DNA from: Siphonodentalium dalli
Lineage: Eukaryota; Mollusca; Scaphopoda; Gadilida; Siphonodentaliidae
DNA: 64,000 bases
Assembly (NCBI GenBank): GCA_032622095.1
Contig: CP136063.1
Coordinates: forward strand, 11,761,814-11,825,813
Reading direction: 5' to 3'
Part shown: piece after piece, positions 32,282 to 40,058 of the stretch
Numbering within the stretch: position 1 is the first letter of the stretch
How the letters are laid out: every line of letters begins with the position of its first letter
Translations under genes and position numbers: made by a program
Notes under the pieces: generated by a model
What the model was told of the DNA's origin: nothing
The model's database searches: none
The model's input: the letters and a program-made list of their open reading frames with translations, nothing else

Positions 32282-34890
32282 CAATATTTCTTGAATTCAA
32301 AAGAAGCAACAACAACATTTGCTGAATGATGAGGTTCAATATTATCTAAAATATCAACATAATTTACCAGAATGAATTTGTCACCATCAAGAAGTGTAAC
32401 ATTTTGAACAATTATATTGTTACTAGTAAGCAATTCAAAATAACGTGATGGTTTATCCACATACTCTGTTTTTGACATAAGATTTCTTTGTGCATTCTTA
32501 CCCCATATACAATTAATCATAATTTTAGATATTTGACGTTTTCCTGGATTCTTCTCGATGTTCTCCAAATTTATACCCTCAGCTGCATAATAATCCTGTA
32601 CAAACTTTTGCTTCTGTTCTTCTGTCTCAACACCAAATGGATAACCACTACATTCCTGTTTGATCTTTAGATGTTTATCGATATAGGATTTGTATATTTC
32701 ATCTGTCCAATCTGTCCAATGCCAAATTTGGTACACATCAAGTATTTTGTAGCCAACATCCATTGCTTTGAATAATTCTGGCGTGGTCCACACTCCAGTT
32801 ATAGCTCGATCTTCTTCTGAATGGTTACATGTCTCGTCCTCATTGATGGCACAAGTGTTGCACAAAGTAAAAAACATTTTCTTGTTACAATGAATCGGTA
32901 GAACTGGAATATACAATTTCGATGGTGGTAAAATTGTACATTTAACAAGTCCCGCATAGTCTCTAATGTGTTCTTGATCGATCTGCTCTTGGCTCAAAAT
33001 TTCTGGATGTCCAACAGGGTAGAATTTATATTTGTTGCAATATGGATACAACAAACACACATCGATAAACTTGATTTCTTTTGTGGAATCTTGATCAATT
33101 TCCTCGTACAATTTGATGGCATTTGTACGTCCACCAAACAATGCTTCTCTTGGCAAAATAGGGTCTCGATGTTTGTAGAAAGATTCCATTTGTTGTTTGA
33201 ATTTCACATCCGATTTCATTCTTTCGTCGATCTGATGCTCCCAAATTGATTCAACTCTGTAACCAAGACTTTCCAGTTCATCTTTCTTCTGTTGAGTTCT
33301 TGTATATAATTCTTCCATGGTGAGCATCGTATAGGGATTATTGTATTGTCTGTTGTTGTAACATTTTAGACATCCATGAAACAGACATCCATTCATCTCA
33401 AAAACTGTTCTTGTGACTTCCTCATATCCATCGACGTAGTGTCCACCAATCTTGATTTCTCCTCCATTCAAAGCATGCTTGATTGTTATCATACGTGACA
33501 ATGATAGATGTTGAAGCCAACGTATCGCTTTCATGGAATAGTTTTTAGCACATGGGTATCCACCATCTGGAATGATTCCAATTGTTTTCTCTGGCATTGA
33601 ATTCTTCCTCCATGCCAAATTGCAAACTTGCGCCAATGTTATTGACTCAATGAACGGGTCAATCTGTTCTGTTTCCAATATGTATTTCCTGAATTTTCCA
33701 CATCCACGGCGAAGAATATCCACGTCTGATTTGCAGTACTTCTCTATCTCTTCTTGGAAGTTGAATATCACGTAATTTTCTATTTTCTCATTGTACCATT
33801 CAAAGAATTTCTCTCGATTTTCCACGCTCATCATGTCTGGTTTGTAGTAATCAGAAGCCAAGTAATGTCCAATGTAATTTTGAAACTTTGGTGAATTCGC
33901 CCAATGTGGAAAGTGTCTTTTCGCCATCTCATTCAGCTGAAAAGTTTGTGGAAACTTTGAAAGCGGCATCATCAGAAAACTCAGAGAATCAATAACTTTC
34001 ACGCTGTTGCATTTTAAACTGAGAATCTTGTTTCCATTCATGATCAGTTCTGGTTTATGAATTCCACTTTGTATGAGTGCTTGAAGTAGAAACTGTGCAT
34101 CGTATCCCTGAGCATTATGTGCTATTGCAACACATCCTTTGTGATCTTGGTGGAATAACCAGTTTGTGAAGTCTGTTAAAACGTTGTCACCCTTGAATAC
34201 AAATTCTCTGGAATCCGGTCCGCATGTTTCACATTTGTCTTCGATTGGTTTGCACATGCAATCTCCACAAGCGGTATGTGCAACACAGAAGTTTGGAATA
34301 TGAACACCTGTGTCTTGTCTGCATTCAAAGTCAAAGAATACATATGGAATCTTTGCAGGTTTCTTTTCCGGTGATTCATATTTTGGAATGTAGCACCTGT
34401 GATCTGCTTCAACGATTTCTTTGCAATGTTTGCATTTCTTCAACCCCGCACATATATGTCTGGATGATTTATTGATGAGAATTTCTTCATCACAAATGTT
34501 GCATAGTTGAACCAAATCACATATTTTTCTTTTCTGTTTTCCTTCCGTCTTCAAATGGTTGTCGAAACAAGATTTACTTCTGAATGATCGTCGACACGTT
34601 CTACACTTCACCAAATTTGTGAAATTACACTGTGTCAATGACCAGCATGCACAAACAAATCTGCATCGATGATCGCCACGCATATGGAATCCAATGTCAC
34701 AGAATTCGCAGTAGTAGCTGGTGCCTAGCAATCCTTTGATTGATGTTATGGTGTCGAAGTGATTGTTGTTGTAGTAGATGTGTACACATTTGCTCTCCGA
34801 ACACATTTCTGCAGGTTCAAATAGAAATCCAGCGCCAGCAAATTCATTGTGAATTTTCACAACATATTCTGGATACAATATTTCTTGAAT
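29704..34890. repeat. 2593-bp partial tandem duplication within polB
   Basis: Segments 29704-32296 and 32298-34890 are nearly identical at an offset of 2594, with one extra T at 32297. I found two clear differences, both non-synonymous: CTAGAAATCC against CTAGCAATCC near 32140/34734, and CCACAATCTGG against CCACCATCTGG near 30968/33562. The breakpoints share no obvious homology, suggesting end joining or template switching rather than recombination between repeats. Confidence 0.97.
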
Positions 34891-35955
34891 CTTGTGGAAC
34901 TCATTGATACTGCAAACTGTATCGTGTGGAATCCCCGCACGGTTGAGTAGATTTTTTGCTGCATCTGTTTGTGCTGTGTATATTGATTGTCTTATTCTTT
35001 TCCATTTCTTTGAACAGCACGCAGATCCGTCACTATCTGCCTTACACATTCCGACGACAATAGATCTTGCCATACACATAACATCATCAGCATTTTCAAT
35101 CCGGACAATACTTCTTTTTACTTTTGTCAACTTGTTCTTGTCTGCAAATGGTCCATAATGTAGTGAGTGTCGTGTACCACCTTCCGGAATATCTGTAACG
35201 AAGATTTCGAAATTGAGTGCACCGTCATGAATTGTAAAGTCTGCATTTGATTGAACCACATTTTGAATATTATCCATGAGTGTCTCACCATTCAATTCAC
35301 TGGCTTTTGTGAATGGAATGAAAATGTTCATATCAAGTCCTGGATGATTTATCGTAACTCTGATTCTTGTCTTCTCATTTGCTGAACATTTCTGTTTCAA
35401 TTCTTCTGCCAACTTCTCAAATATCTCTGGAATGTTTTCGATTGGATCTGTAAATTTCTCGAATTTCACACCAAATTGTCGTGATGCTGATTTAAATTTT
35501 CTGGAAAATTTCTCCGAGTTCAGCTCCAATTTGAAATATTTTGTTGGATTGAACACAACACGCTCTCTAGCCACACTTCTCTTTCTCTTCCCACCAATTT
35601 CTCTATTCTGTCTTCGACCGCGTCCAATCTGACCATCACTAGAACTTTCTTCACTTTCTCCTCCATCAGTTTCCATATCGCTCTCTTCACTTTCTGCCCT
35701 ATCAGTTTCCATATCGCTCTCTTCACTTTCTGCCCTATCAGTTTCCATATCGCTCTCTTCACTTTCTGCCCTATCAGTTTCCATATCGCTCTCTTCACTT
35801 TCTGCCCTATCAGTTTCCATATCGCTCTCTTCACTTTCTGCCCTATCAGTTTCCATTTCGCTCTCTTCAATAACTGCAGGCCTTGGTCTTTTTCTAACAA
35901 TATCTTCTTCGCTGGCGGAGTCGTCTGAAACAGGTCTTTTGATTCTCTTAAACAT
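32263..35955 (-). pseudogene. POLB: 5' copy of protein-primed PolB, 3'-truncated by duplication
   Basis: This 1230-codon frame starts at the ATG at 35955, under the palindromic promoter. The N-terminus MFKRIKRPVSDDSASEED is followed by a nuclear-signal-like RKRPRP and six acidic 12-residue repeats. The Polinton-specific N-terminal domain (ARSIVVGMCKAD near 290), the zinc-like region, exonuclease motifs and polymerase motifs A and B follow. At the duplication junction the frame changes into eleven foreign residues and stops, removing motif C (DTDS) and the C-terminal domain. The encoded product should lack polymerase activity. In Polintons this enzyme replicates the element by protein priming at its ends. 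Confidence 0.93.
35653..35868 (-). repeat. Six 36-bp in-frame repeats in the polB N-terminus
   Basis: The unit TCACTTTCTGCCCTATCAGT plus TTCCATATCGCTCTCT is repeated six times with minor changes. On the coding strand it gives ESDMETDRAESE-type acidic repeats. The block ends at the edge of the inverted repeat shared with the CCHC gene. Confidence 0.95.
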
Positions 35956-36270
35956 TTTTGTCTTGAGTTTTTGTCAGCAAAAAATATTGCGACTGGCTTC
36001 TTCGGAGTTGAAGTGTAAAGTGTATAATTACACAATTTTACACTTGCTTTTATAGCATTTTTCATCGTGACTGCTATAAAAGCAGGTGTTAAAATTGTGT
36101 AATTATACACTTTACACTTCAACTCCGAAGAAGCCAGTCGCAATATTTTTTGCTGACAAAAACTCAAGACAAAAATGTTTAAGAGAATCAAAAGACCTGT
36201 TTCAGACGACTCCGCCAGCGAAGAAGATATTGTTAGAAAAAGACCAAGGCCTGCAGTTATTGAAGAGAGC
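35860..36270. repeat. ~200-bp inverted repeat spanning two gene starts
   Basis: Arms 35860-36058 and 36072-36270 are near-perfect inverted copies around a spacer of about 14 bp (TTTTTCATCGTGAC). Each arm contains promoter, 5' UTR and the first 32 codons of a gene, so polB and the CCHC gene begin with identical amino acids. One mismatch was seen near the centre. Confidence 0.97.
35956..36174. promoter_or_regulatory. Palindromic divergent promoter of polB and CCHC gene
   Basis: Each arm carries GCTATAAAAGCA, a consensus TATA box, about 100 bp from its ATG: one reads left toward polB and one right toward the CCHC gene. The rest of both 5' regions is mirrored. Equal, coupled transcription of the two genes is inferred. 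Confidence 0.8.
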
Positions 36271-36759
36271 TATATTGATCTGCATAAAGAAGATTCAAAA
36301 AAATCTACACAACTACAGACTAGAAAAATTCAAGATAATCTTGTCGAATTGAGACAGATCTCTACTGATTTGTTTAAATTTTGTAACAAAATGCAATGGC
36401 AAGAGAAAAAAGAGAAAAACAAAGCTGATAAAAATTGGAAACCACCATATGGTTACTGTTACAAATGCGGACAACACTCCCATTGGTCCTTCCAATGTAA
36501 AACAGATTTCGACGACAAAAAAAATGTGAAAACTATACAAAAAAGTCTACAAGCAGTAACAATACAAGAACAAAATGCAGTTATCAAAACTGAAGAGATG
36601 TCTACAACATCAGATGTTTTCAAACAACCCCGACCTGTTGATCCTACGAATGATTCACAGAACAAATCTGAAGATAAACATCCAGATTTTGAAAATTCCA
36701 AGAAAACTTCCAAGAAAAAGAAGCTGAGACAATTCTACATTCCAAAAACAGATAAATGA
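36175..36759 (+). CDS. CCHC zinc-knuckle protein sharing the PolB N-terminus
   Basis: This is a 194-residue protein. Residues 1-32 are identical to the PolB N-terminus because both lie in the inverted repeat. Sequence then diverges (SYIDLHKED). A lysine-rich middle precedes a canonical CX2CX4HX4C zinc knuckle, CYKCGQHSHWSFQC (C95, C98, H103, C108), typical of single-strand nucleic-acid binding proteins. The tail is basic/acidic low complexity ending KKKKLRQFYIPKTDK. The function is not known; a role with replication is suggested by co-expression with polB, and the shared N-terminus could carry a common localisation or priming signal. An AATAAA lies 32 bases past the stop, so this mRNA seems polyadenylated, unlike its neighbours. 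Confidence 0.8.
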   Translation: MFKRIKRPVSDDSASEEDIVRKRPRPAVIEESYIDLHKEDSKKSTQLQTRKIQDNLVELRQISTDLFKFCNKMQWQEKKEKNKADKNWKPPYGYCYKCGQHSHWSFQCKTDFDDKKNVKTIQKSLQAVTIQEQNAVIKTEEMSTTSDVFKQPRPVDPTNDSQNKSEDKHPDFENSKKTSKKKKLRQFYIPKTDK

Positions 36760-36790
36760 ATCGATACAAACATTTGAAAATTATATTGTG

Positions 36791-36796
36791 AATAAA
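36791..36796 (+). terminator. AATAAA polyadenylation signal of CCHC gene
   Basis: AATAAA lies 32 bases downstream of the stop codon and is followed by a T-rich tract. The surrounding ~100 bp recurs at 38252-38346. Confidence 0.55.
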
Positions 36797-36871
36797 TTAT
36801 GAATTGAACAATCGTGTTTTGTTTTGTTTTTTTTCAGCTATGAAAGAGTAACCTTTTTGGGGAATGTGGGT

Positions 36872-36887
36872 GGCCCTGAAAAGGGCC
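36872..36887 (-). terminator. Histone-type 3' stem-loop, gene A
   Basis: On the minus strand GGCCCT-TTTC-AGGGCC is preceded by AAAAAC and followed by ACCCACATT, 18 bases past the stop codon of the gene at 36906. This satisfies the metazoan histone mRNA hairpin rule (six-pair stem GGYYYT/ARRRCC, four-base loop, ACCCA flank). A purine-rich U7 target is weak (CCCCAAAAAGG). Confidence 0.85.
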
Positions 36888-36905
36888 GTTTTTCTTTTCC
36901 AGAAT

Positions 36906-37256
36906 TCATAAAAATTCTGCCAAATCAGGATATATCCCGTTGGGATTAATTGTCACAGACCAAGTAGGGTTTGATCTGTGCGCCGCAGCAGCCTGAGCGA
37001 AGCTGTCAATCGCTGCATTGCACAGATCTTTCTTCTTGATCTGTGACAAGATCTCCACAAGATCAAGATTGCTTGGTTCTTGATCACATACTTCAGCCGA
37101 TGGTCGTCGCCGAGCCAGAAAATCTGTTAACATCTGTTTCTGCACCACCTTTTGTTCAGGAGAATCCTGCCATTTCCTATAGGTTCTGATTTTCGTCTCC
37201 TCTGACGAATCTCTCTTCCTCCATAGCTTCTTGAAAAATTTCTTTTGAGACGCCAT
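36906..37256 (-). CDS. Gene A: small Polinton cargo protein, unknown
   Basis: This is a 116-residue protein. The N-terminus is highly basic (SQKKFFKKLWRKR), followed by a helical middle and an Ala-rich FAQAAAAHRS segment, ending in NPNGIYPDLAEFL. No family is recognised. The ATG lies about 36 bp downstream of a TATAAAAATA box in the divergent promoter region R1. A histone-type hairpin follows the stop, so the transcript is probably short and may be non-polyadenylated. It pairs divergently with gene B. Confidence 0.65.
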   Translation of the reverse strand: MASQKKFFKKLWRKRDSSEETKIRTYRKWQDSPEQKVVQKQMLTDFLARRRPSAEVCDQEPSNLDLVEILSQIKKKDLCNAAIDSFAQAAAAHRSNPTWSVTINPNGIYPDLAEFL

Positions 37257-37279
37257 AATGAATGAAGTTTACTGAAAAA

Positions 37280-37835
37280 GTGAAAATATTTTTATACATT
37301 TGACACGGGCGGTAGAGAAATCACATGTCGCATTGACGTTAAAATTGACAAATGTTTCCTGGCATTGTGTTTTTTCAGAGACGGATCAGCATTCATATTT
37401 TTCTTGATCATTATTGTATAACGATCAAACAAATGTTTTTTATTTCGTTAGATCATTATCTATTATTTGGTAAACATGATTTGATATATTTGTTATATCG
37501 TTAGGAAAATATGGAATGTTTTTCTAGTTTTGTTTTTGGAGATGCACATATTTTATACATAAAACTGAACACAAGAAAACATACTGAACATTTTTCTTCA
37601 TCATTACAATCGATAACTTTACTTGGTCATCGTTTATGAACGAAGATGAATTCATATGTTAAAACATCTTAATTAATTGCATATACTATCATGAATTTAA
37701 TCTATAACATATCGAAATAGTGAAAACTACAGATAATGCACTGTAAAGAAACACAACGTCAGGAAGCATTTGTCATTTTTAACGTCAAAGTATTATGTGC
37801 TTTCTCTACCGCCCGCGCAATCGTAATATATGTTC
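37280..37835. promoter_or_regulatory. Divergent promoter region R1 with inverted arms
   Basis: About 550 bp between genes A and B. The outer ~75 bp at each side are inverted copies (GGGCGGTAGAGAAA, TTGACGTTAAAA and GACAAATG landmarks, roughly 80% alike). A TATAAAAATA box reads left near 37290; an AT-rich TATA-like element (TAATATATG) reads right near 37822. The whole region recurs as R2 (38895-39446). Confidence 0.8.
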
Positions 37836-37873
37836 AAACACGGCCGTGAACAATTTTTATTCTGCATTCAAAG

Positions 37874-38062
37874 ATGTCCGAAATCCCCGAACCGTTGATG
37901 TCTATACTAAGAGGAACGATAGGGCTAACACCCCAGATAATGCGGGGCGGACACGCAAAAGAAGTAACCGCCAGTGCAAAACTGGTTATGCAAATATGCA
38001 AAAAACAACAGCGTTGGAACAAAAGCAAAAGTCTCAAAAGAAAATCGTGGCGTGAACTTTGA
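37874..38062 (+). CDS. Gene B: 62-residue Polinton cargo protein, unknown
   Basis: The ATG at 37874 sits in ATTCAAAGATG, exactly as for gene D at 39481, about 50 bp past a TATA-like element. The protein starts MSEIPEPLMSILRG and becomes strongly basic (KKQQRWNKSKSLKRKSW). No domain is recognised. Two tandem histone-type hairpins follow the stop. The frame is short, but conserved promoter position, start context and 3' hairpins support expression. It is not a histone by sequence. Confidence 0.55.
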   Translation: MSEIPEPLMSILRGTIGLTPQIMRGGHAKEVTASAKLVMQICKKQQRWNKSKSLKRKSWREL

Positions 38063-38075
38063 TGCCATACAAAAC

Positions 38076-38091
38076 GGCCCTTTTCAGGGCC
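38076..38091 (+). terminator. Histone-type 3' stem-loop, gene B, first
   Basis: AAAAC-GGCCCT-TTTC-AGGGCC-AAAAAC begins 14 bases past the stop. Stem and loop match the histone consensus; the 3' flank is A-rich rather than ACC. Confidence 0.85.
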
Positions 38092-38103
38092 AAAAACAAA
38101 AAC

Positions 38104-38119
38104 GGTCCTTTTCAGGACC
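38104..38119 (+). terminator. Histone-type 3' stem-loop, gene B, second
   Basis: AAAAC-GGTCCT-TTTC-AGGACC-AACCA. Relative to the first hairpin one C-G pair is changed to T-A on both sides, so pairing is preserved. A purine-rich CAAAAAGAAAAAC lies 12 bases further on, where a histone downstream element (U7 target) would sit. Confidence 0.85.
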
Positions 38120-38329
38120 AACCAATTTTTTCAAAAAGAAAAACTTTTAGCATTGCTTAAGAACTAATAATGTTCTTTGTACCCTATGTTTTGTTTTGAA
38201 AAAATCACGCCACGAATAATTTAAAACAAAATATACTTGCAAATATTTGTTGTTGAATAAAATATAAATTGAACAATCGTGTTTTTGATTTTTCAGCATT
38301 GAAAGAGTAACCTTTTGGGAAATGTGTGT

Positions 38330-38345
38330 GGCCCTGAAAAGGGCC
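38330..38345 (-). terminator. Histone-type 3' stem-loop, gene C
   Basis: On the minus strand AAAAC-GGCCCT-TTTC-AGGGCC-ACACACATT, 22 bases past the stop of the gene ending at 38368. The flanking ~95 bp is a copy of that at 36785-36888. Confidence 0.85.
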
Positions 38346-38367
38346 GTTTTAAAATTATCATCTGACT

Positions 38368-38856
38368 TTAACATCGTTTTGTGTTTTTCTTATATCTTGA
38401 CATATCTTTCCCATGAGAACCGATAGCTTTTGCGAATTCATCACTTTTCTCTGTATCTTTAGATTCTGTACAAGGAAGACGAAATCTGACTTTTGTCTCA
38501 GTAGAAGGCTGCATGATACTTTTAGGTCTTTTTCTTTCGCCGCCAATATTTTTTTCTTTTTTGATCTGTTTCTGTTCTTTCGATCGCTGAACATCATGAA
38601 CCCTGATTGGTATATCTATCTCTTCTGCAACGAAACGAAGATTCACTTTTACTTCTTGATGCGTTACTTGTGTTTTCACGTCAATATCCCTGCGAAGACA
38701 TCTCAGTTCATCTAAAATCGCTTTTAAAATGAGTGTATCACCACCTATAGTCATTGTCGTATTAGCTTGGCCTGTTGACTGTGGTGCCGCATATGTATTC
38801 TGTACAACAGGATTACTGTATATCTCACTCTGAAGAAATTCTGTTAACGGATCCAT
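38368..38856 (-). CDS. Gene C: Polinton cargo protein, unknown
   Basis: The predicted protein has 162 residues from the ATG at 38856. An in-frame ATG at 38910 is rejected because it overlaps the TATA box of R2. It starts MDPLTEFLQSEIYSNPVV. A helical stretch (LILKAILDELRCLRRDIDVK) could mediate oligomerisation. A beta-like segment (VKVNLRFVAEEIDIPIRVHD) and a basic, low-complexity C-terminus (KEQKQIKKEKNIGGERKRPK) follow. No family is recognised. It is unrelated to gene A although it occupies the same position relative to a duplicated promoter and hairpin. Confidence 0.6.
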   Translation of the reverse strand: MDPLTEFLQSEIYSNPVVQNTYAAPQSTGQANTTMTIGGDTLILKAILDELRCLRRDIDVKTQVTHQEVKVNLRFVAEEIDIPIRVHDVQRSKEQKQIKKEKNIGGERKRPKSIMQPSTETKVRFRLPCTESKDTEKSDEFAKAIGSHGKDMSRYKKNTKRC

Positions 38857-38894
38857 CTTTGATAGCAATGCAATGTAACGTTGATCAAATTCGA

Positions 38895-39446
38895 AAATAT
38901 TTTTATACATTTGACACGGGCGTCAATGAAATCACATGTCGCATTGACGTTAAAATTGACAAATGTTTCCTGGCATTGTGTTTTTTCAGAGACGGATCAG
39001 CATTCATATTTTTCTTGATCATTATTGCATAGCGATCAAACAAATGTTTTTTATTTCGTTAGATCATTATCTATTATTTGGTACACATGATTGATATATT
39101 TGTTACCTCGTTAGGCAAATATGGAATGTTTTTCTAGTTTTTGGTTTTGGAAATGTACATATTTTATACATAAAACTGAACACAAGAAAACATACTGAAC
39201 ATTTTTCTTCATCATTACAATTGATAACTTTACTTGGTCATCGTTTATGAACGAAGATGAATTCATATGTTAAAATATCTTAATTAATTGCAGATACTAT
39301 CATGAATTTAATCTATATCATATCGAAATGGTGAAACTAACAGATAATGCACTGAAAAGAAACACAACGTCAGGGAGCATTTGTCATTTTTAACGTCAAA
39401 GTATTATGTGCTTTCTCTACCGCCCGCGCAATCGTGATATATATTC
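38895..39446. promoter_or_regulatory. Divergent promoter region R2, copy of R1
   Basis: About 95% identical by eye to 37280-37835, including both TATA-like elements (TATAAAAATA leftward near 38900; GATATATATTC rightward at 39436). The left outer arm has changed from GGGCGGTAGAG to GGGCGTCAATG, weakening the inverted repeat there. Confidence 0.85.
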
Positions 39447-39480
39447 AAGACGGATCTTCAGACTTATTCTACATTCAAAG

Positions 39481-39942
39481 ATGACTGCTGTAAACATAAC
39501 AGATCTTGACGAGATAATGGGCGGTGGGGTATACTGTAAAGCAGTGTACGGTGAAGAAATATCGCTGTTTTGGAGGGCACTCAGCCTCGGGGTTTACGGG
39601 ACGACCGATGGATGGATGATCCTGAGAGATGCGGCAGTTGACCTGTACTACGCAGAGAGTGACGAACTTGGTGCGTCGGCACAAGATTTACGGCGCACAC
39701 CACTTTTGGCTGAATCAAGATTGATGGTTGAATTAGCGACTGTTATACAGCGACCTATCGTCATGTTTGATGCTACCAAAGGCGGCTACAAATCAACACC
39801 AAGATTCAAGTCATCAATAACTCTAGTGTGGATCCCACACGTTTGCCACGAGCATTATTGTGAATGCGAAATATGGATGAGGCGAGGAGACAAATCAATT
39901 GAAGTTTTGGCGAACAAAGAAGTTCAATGTGGCGGATTCTAA
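39481..39942 (+). CDS. Gene D: possible OTU-fold protein, catalytic Cys absent
   Basis: The protein has 153 residues from the ATG in ATTCAAAGATG, 35 bp past the TATA-like element. The order of features resembles OTU deubiquitinases: ISLFWRALSLGVYGT (27-41) at the place of the DGNCLFRALS motif, WMILRDAAVDLYYAE (45-59), AESRLMVELATVIQRPIVMF (78-96) and HEHY (123-126). If the alignment is right, Ser28 occupies the catalytic Cys position, so a classical thiol protease would be inactive. The nearest Cys is residue 19. OTU domains in mobile DNA and viruses can act on ubiquitin. The assignment is tentative and rests on pattern only. Confidence 0.45.
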   Translation: MTAVNITDLDEIMGGGVYCKAVYGEEISLFWRALSLGVYGTTDGWMILRDAAVDLYYAESDELGASAQDLRRTPLLAESRLMVELATVIQRPIVMFDATKGGYKSTPRFKSSITLVWIPHVCHEHYCECEIWMRRGDKSIEVLANKEVQCGGF

Positions 39943-39961
39943 ACTATAACAAAAATAAAAC

Positions 39962-39977
39962 GGCCCTTTTCAGGGCC
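39962..39977 (+). terminator. Histone-type 3' stem-loop, gene D
   Basis: AAAAC-GGCCCT-TTTC-AGGGCC-ACCAAA, 20 bases past the stop: the best match to the full histone consensus, including the ACCA flank. GAAAAGAAAAAC, 11 bases further on, resembles a histone downstream element. Confidence 0.9.
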
Positions 39978-40058
39978 ACCAAATATTCGAAAAGAAAAAC
40001 TCTTGATTGCTAATTGATATTTTCCAAAGTGAGATTTTCCTTTTGAAAAAAAATAATT

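Noticed and set aside
29894-35158. Plus-strand frames within polB (several appearing twice)
   Set aside because: Antisense shadows; they occur twice only because the underlying DNA is duplicated.
35520-36191. Long frame with KRAIWKLIGQKV repeats
   Set aside because: Out-of-frame shadow of the 36-bp repeat in the polB N-terminus.
38857-38910. N-terminal extension of gene C to the ATG at 38910
   Set aside because: That ATG overlaps the TATAAAAATA box, so transcription should start downstream; 38856 is the first usable ATG.
39406-39480. N-terminal extension of gene D
   Set aside because: The extension lies within R2 upstream of the TATA-like element; gene B begins at the equivalent ATTCAAAGATG position.
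36175-40000. Genes A-D as divergent histones
   Set aside because: Despite histone-type hairpins and basic stretches, none has a histone-fold pattern or recognisable H2A, H2B, H3, H4 or H1 residues.
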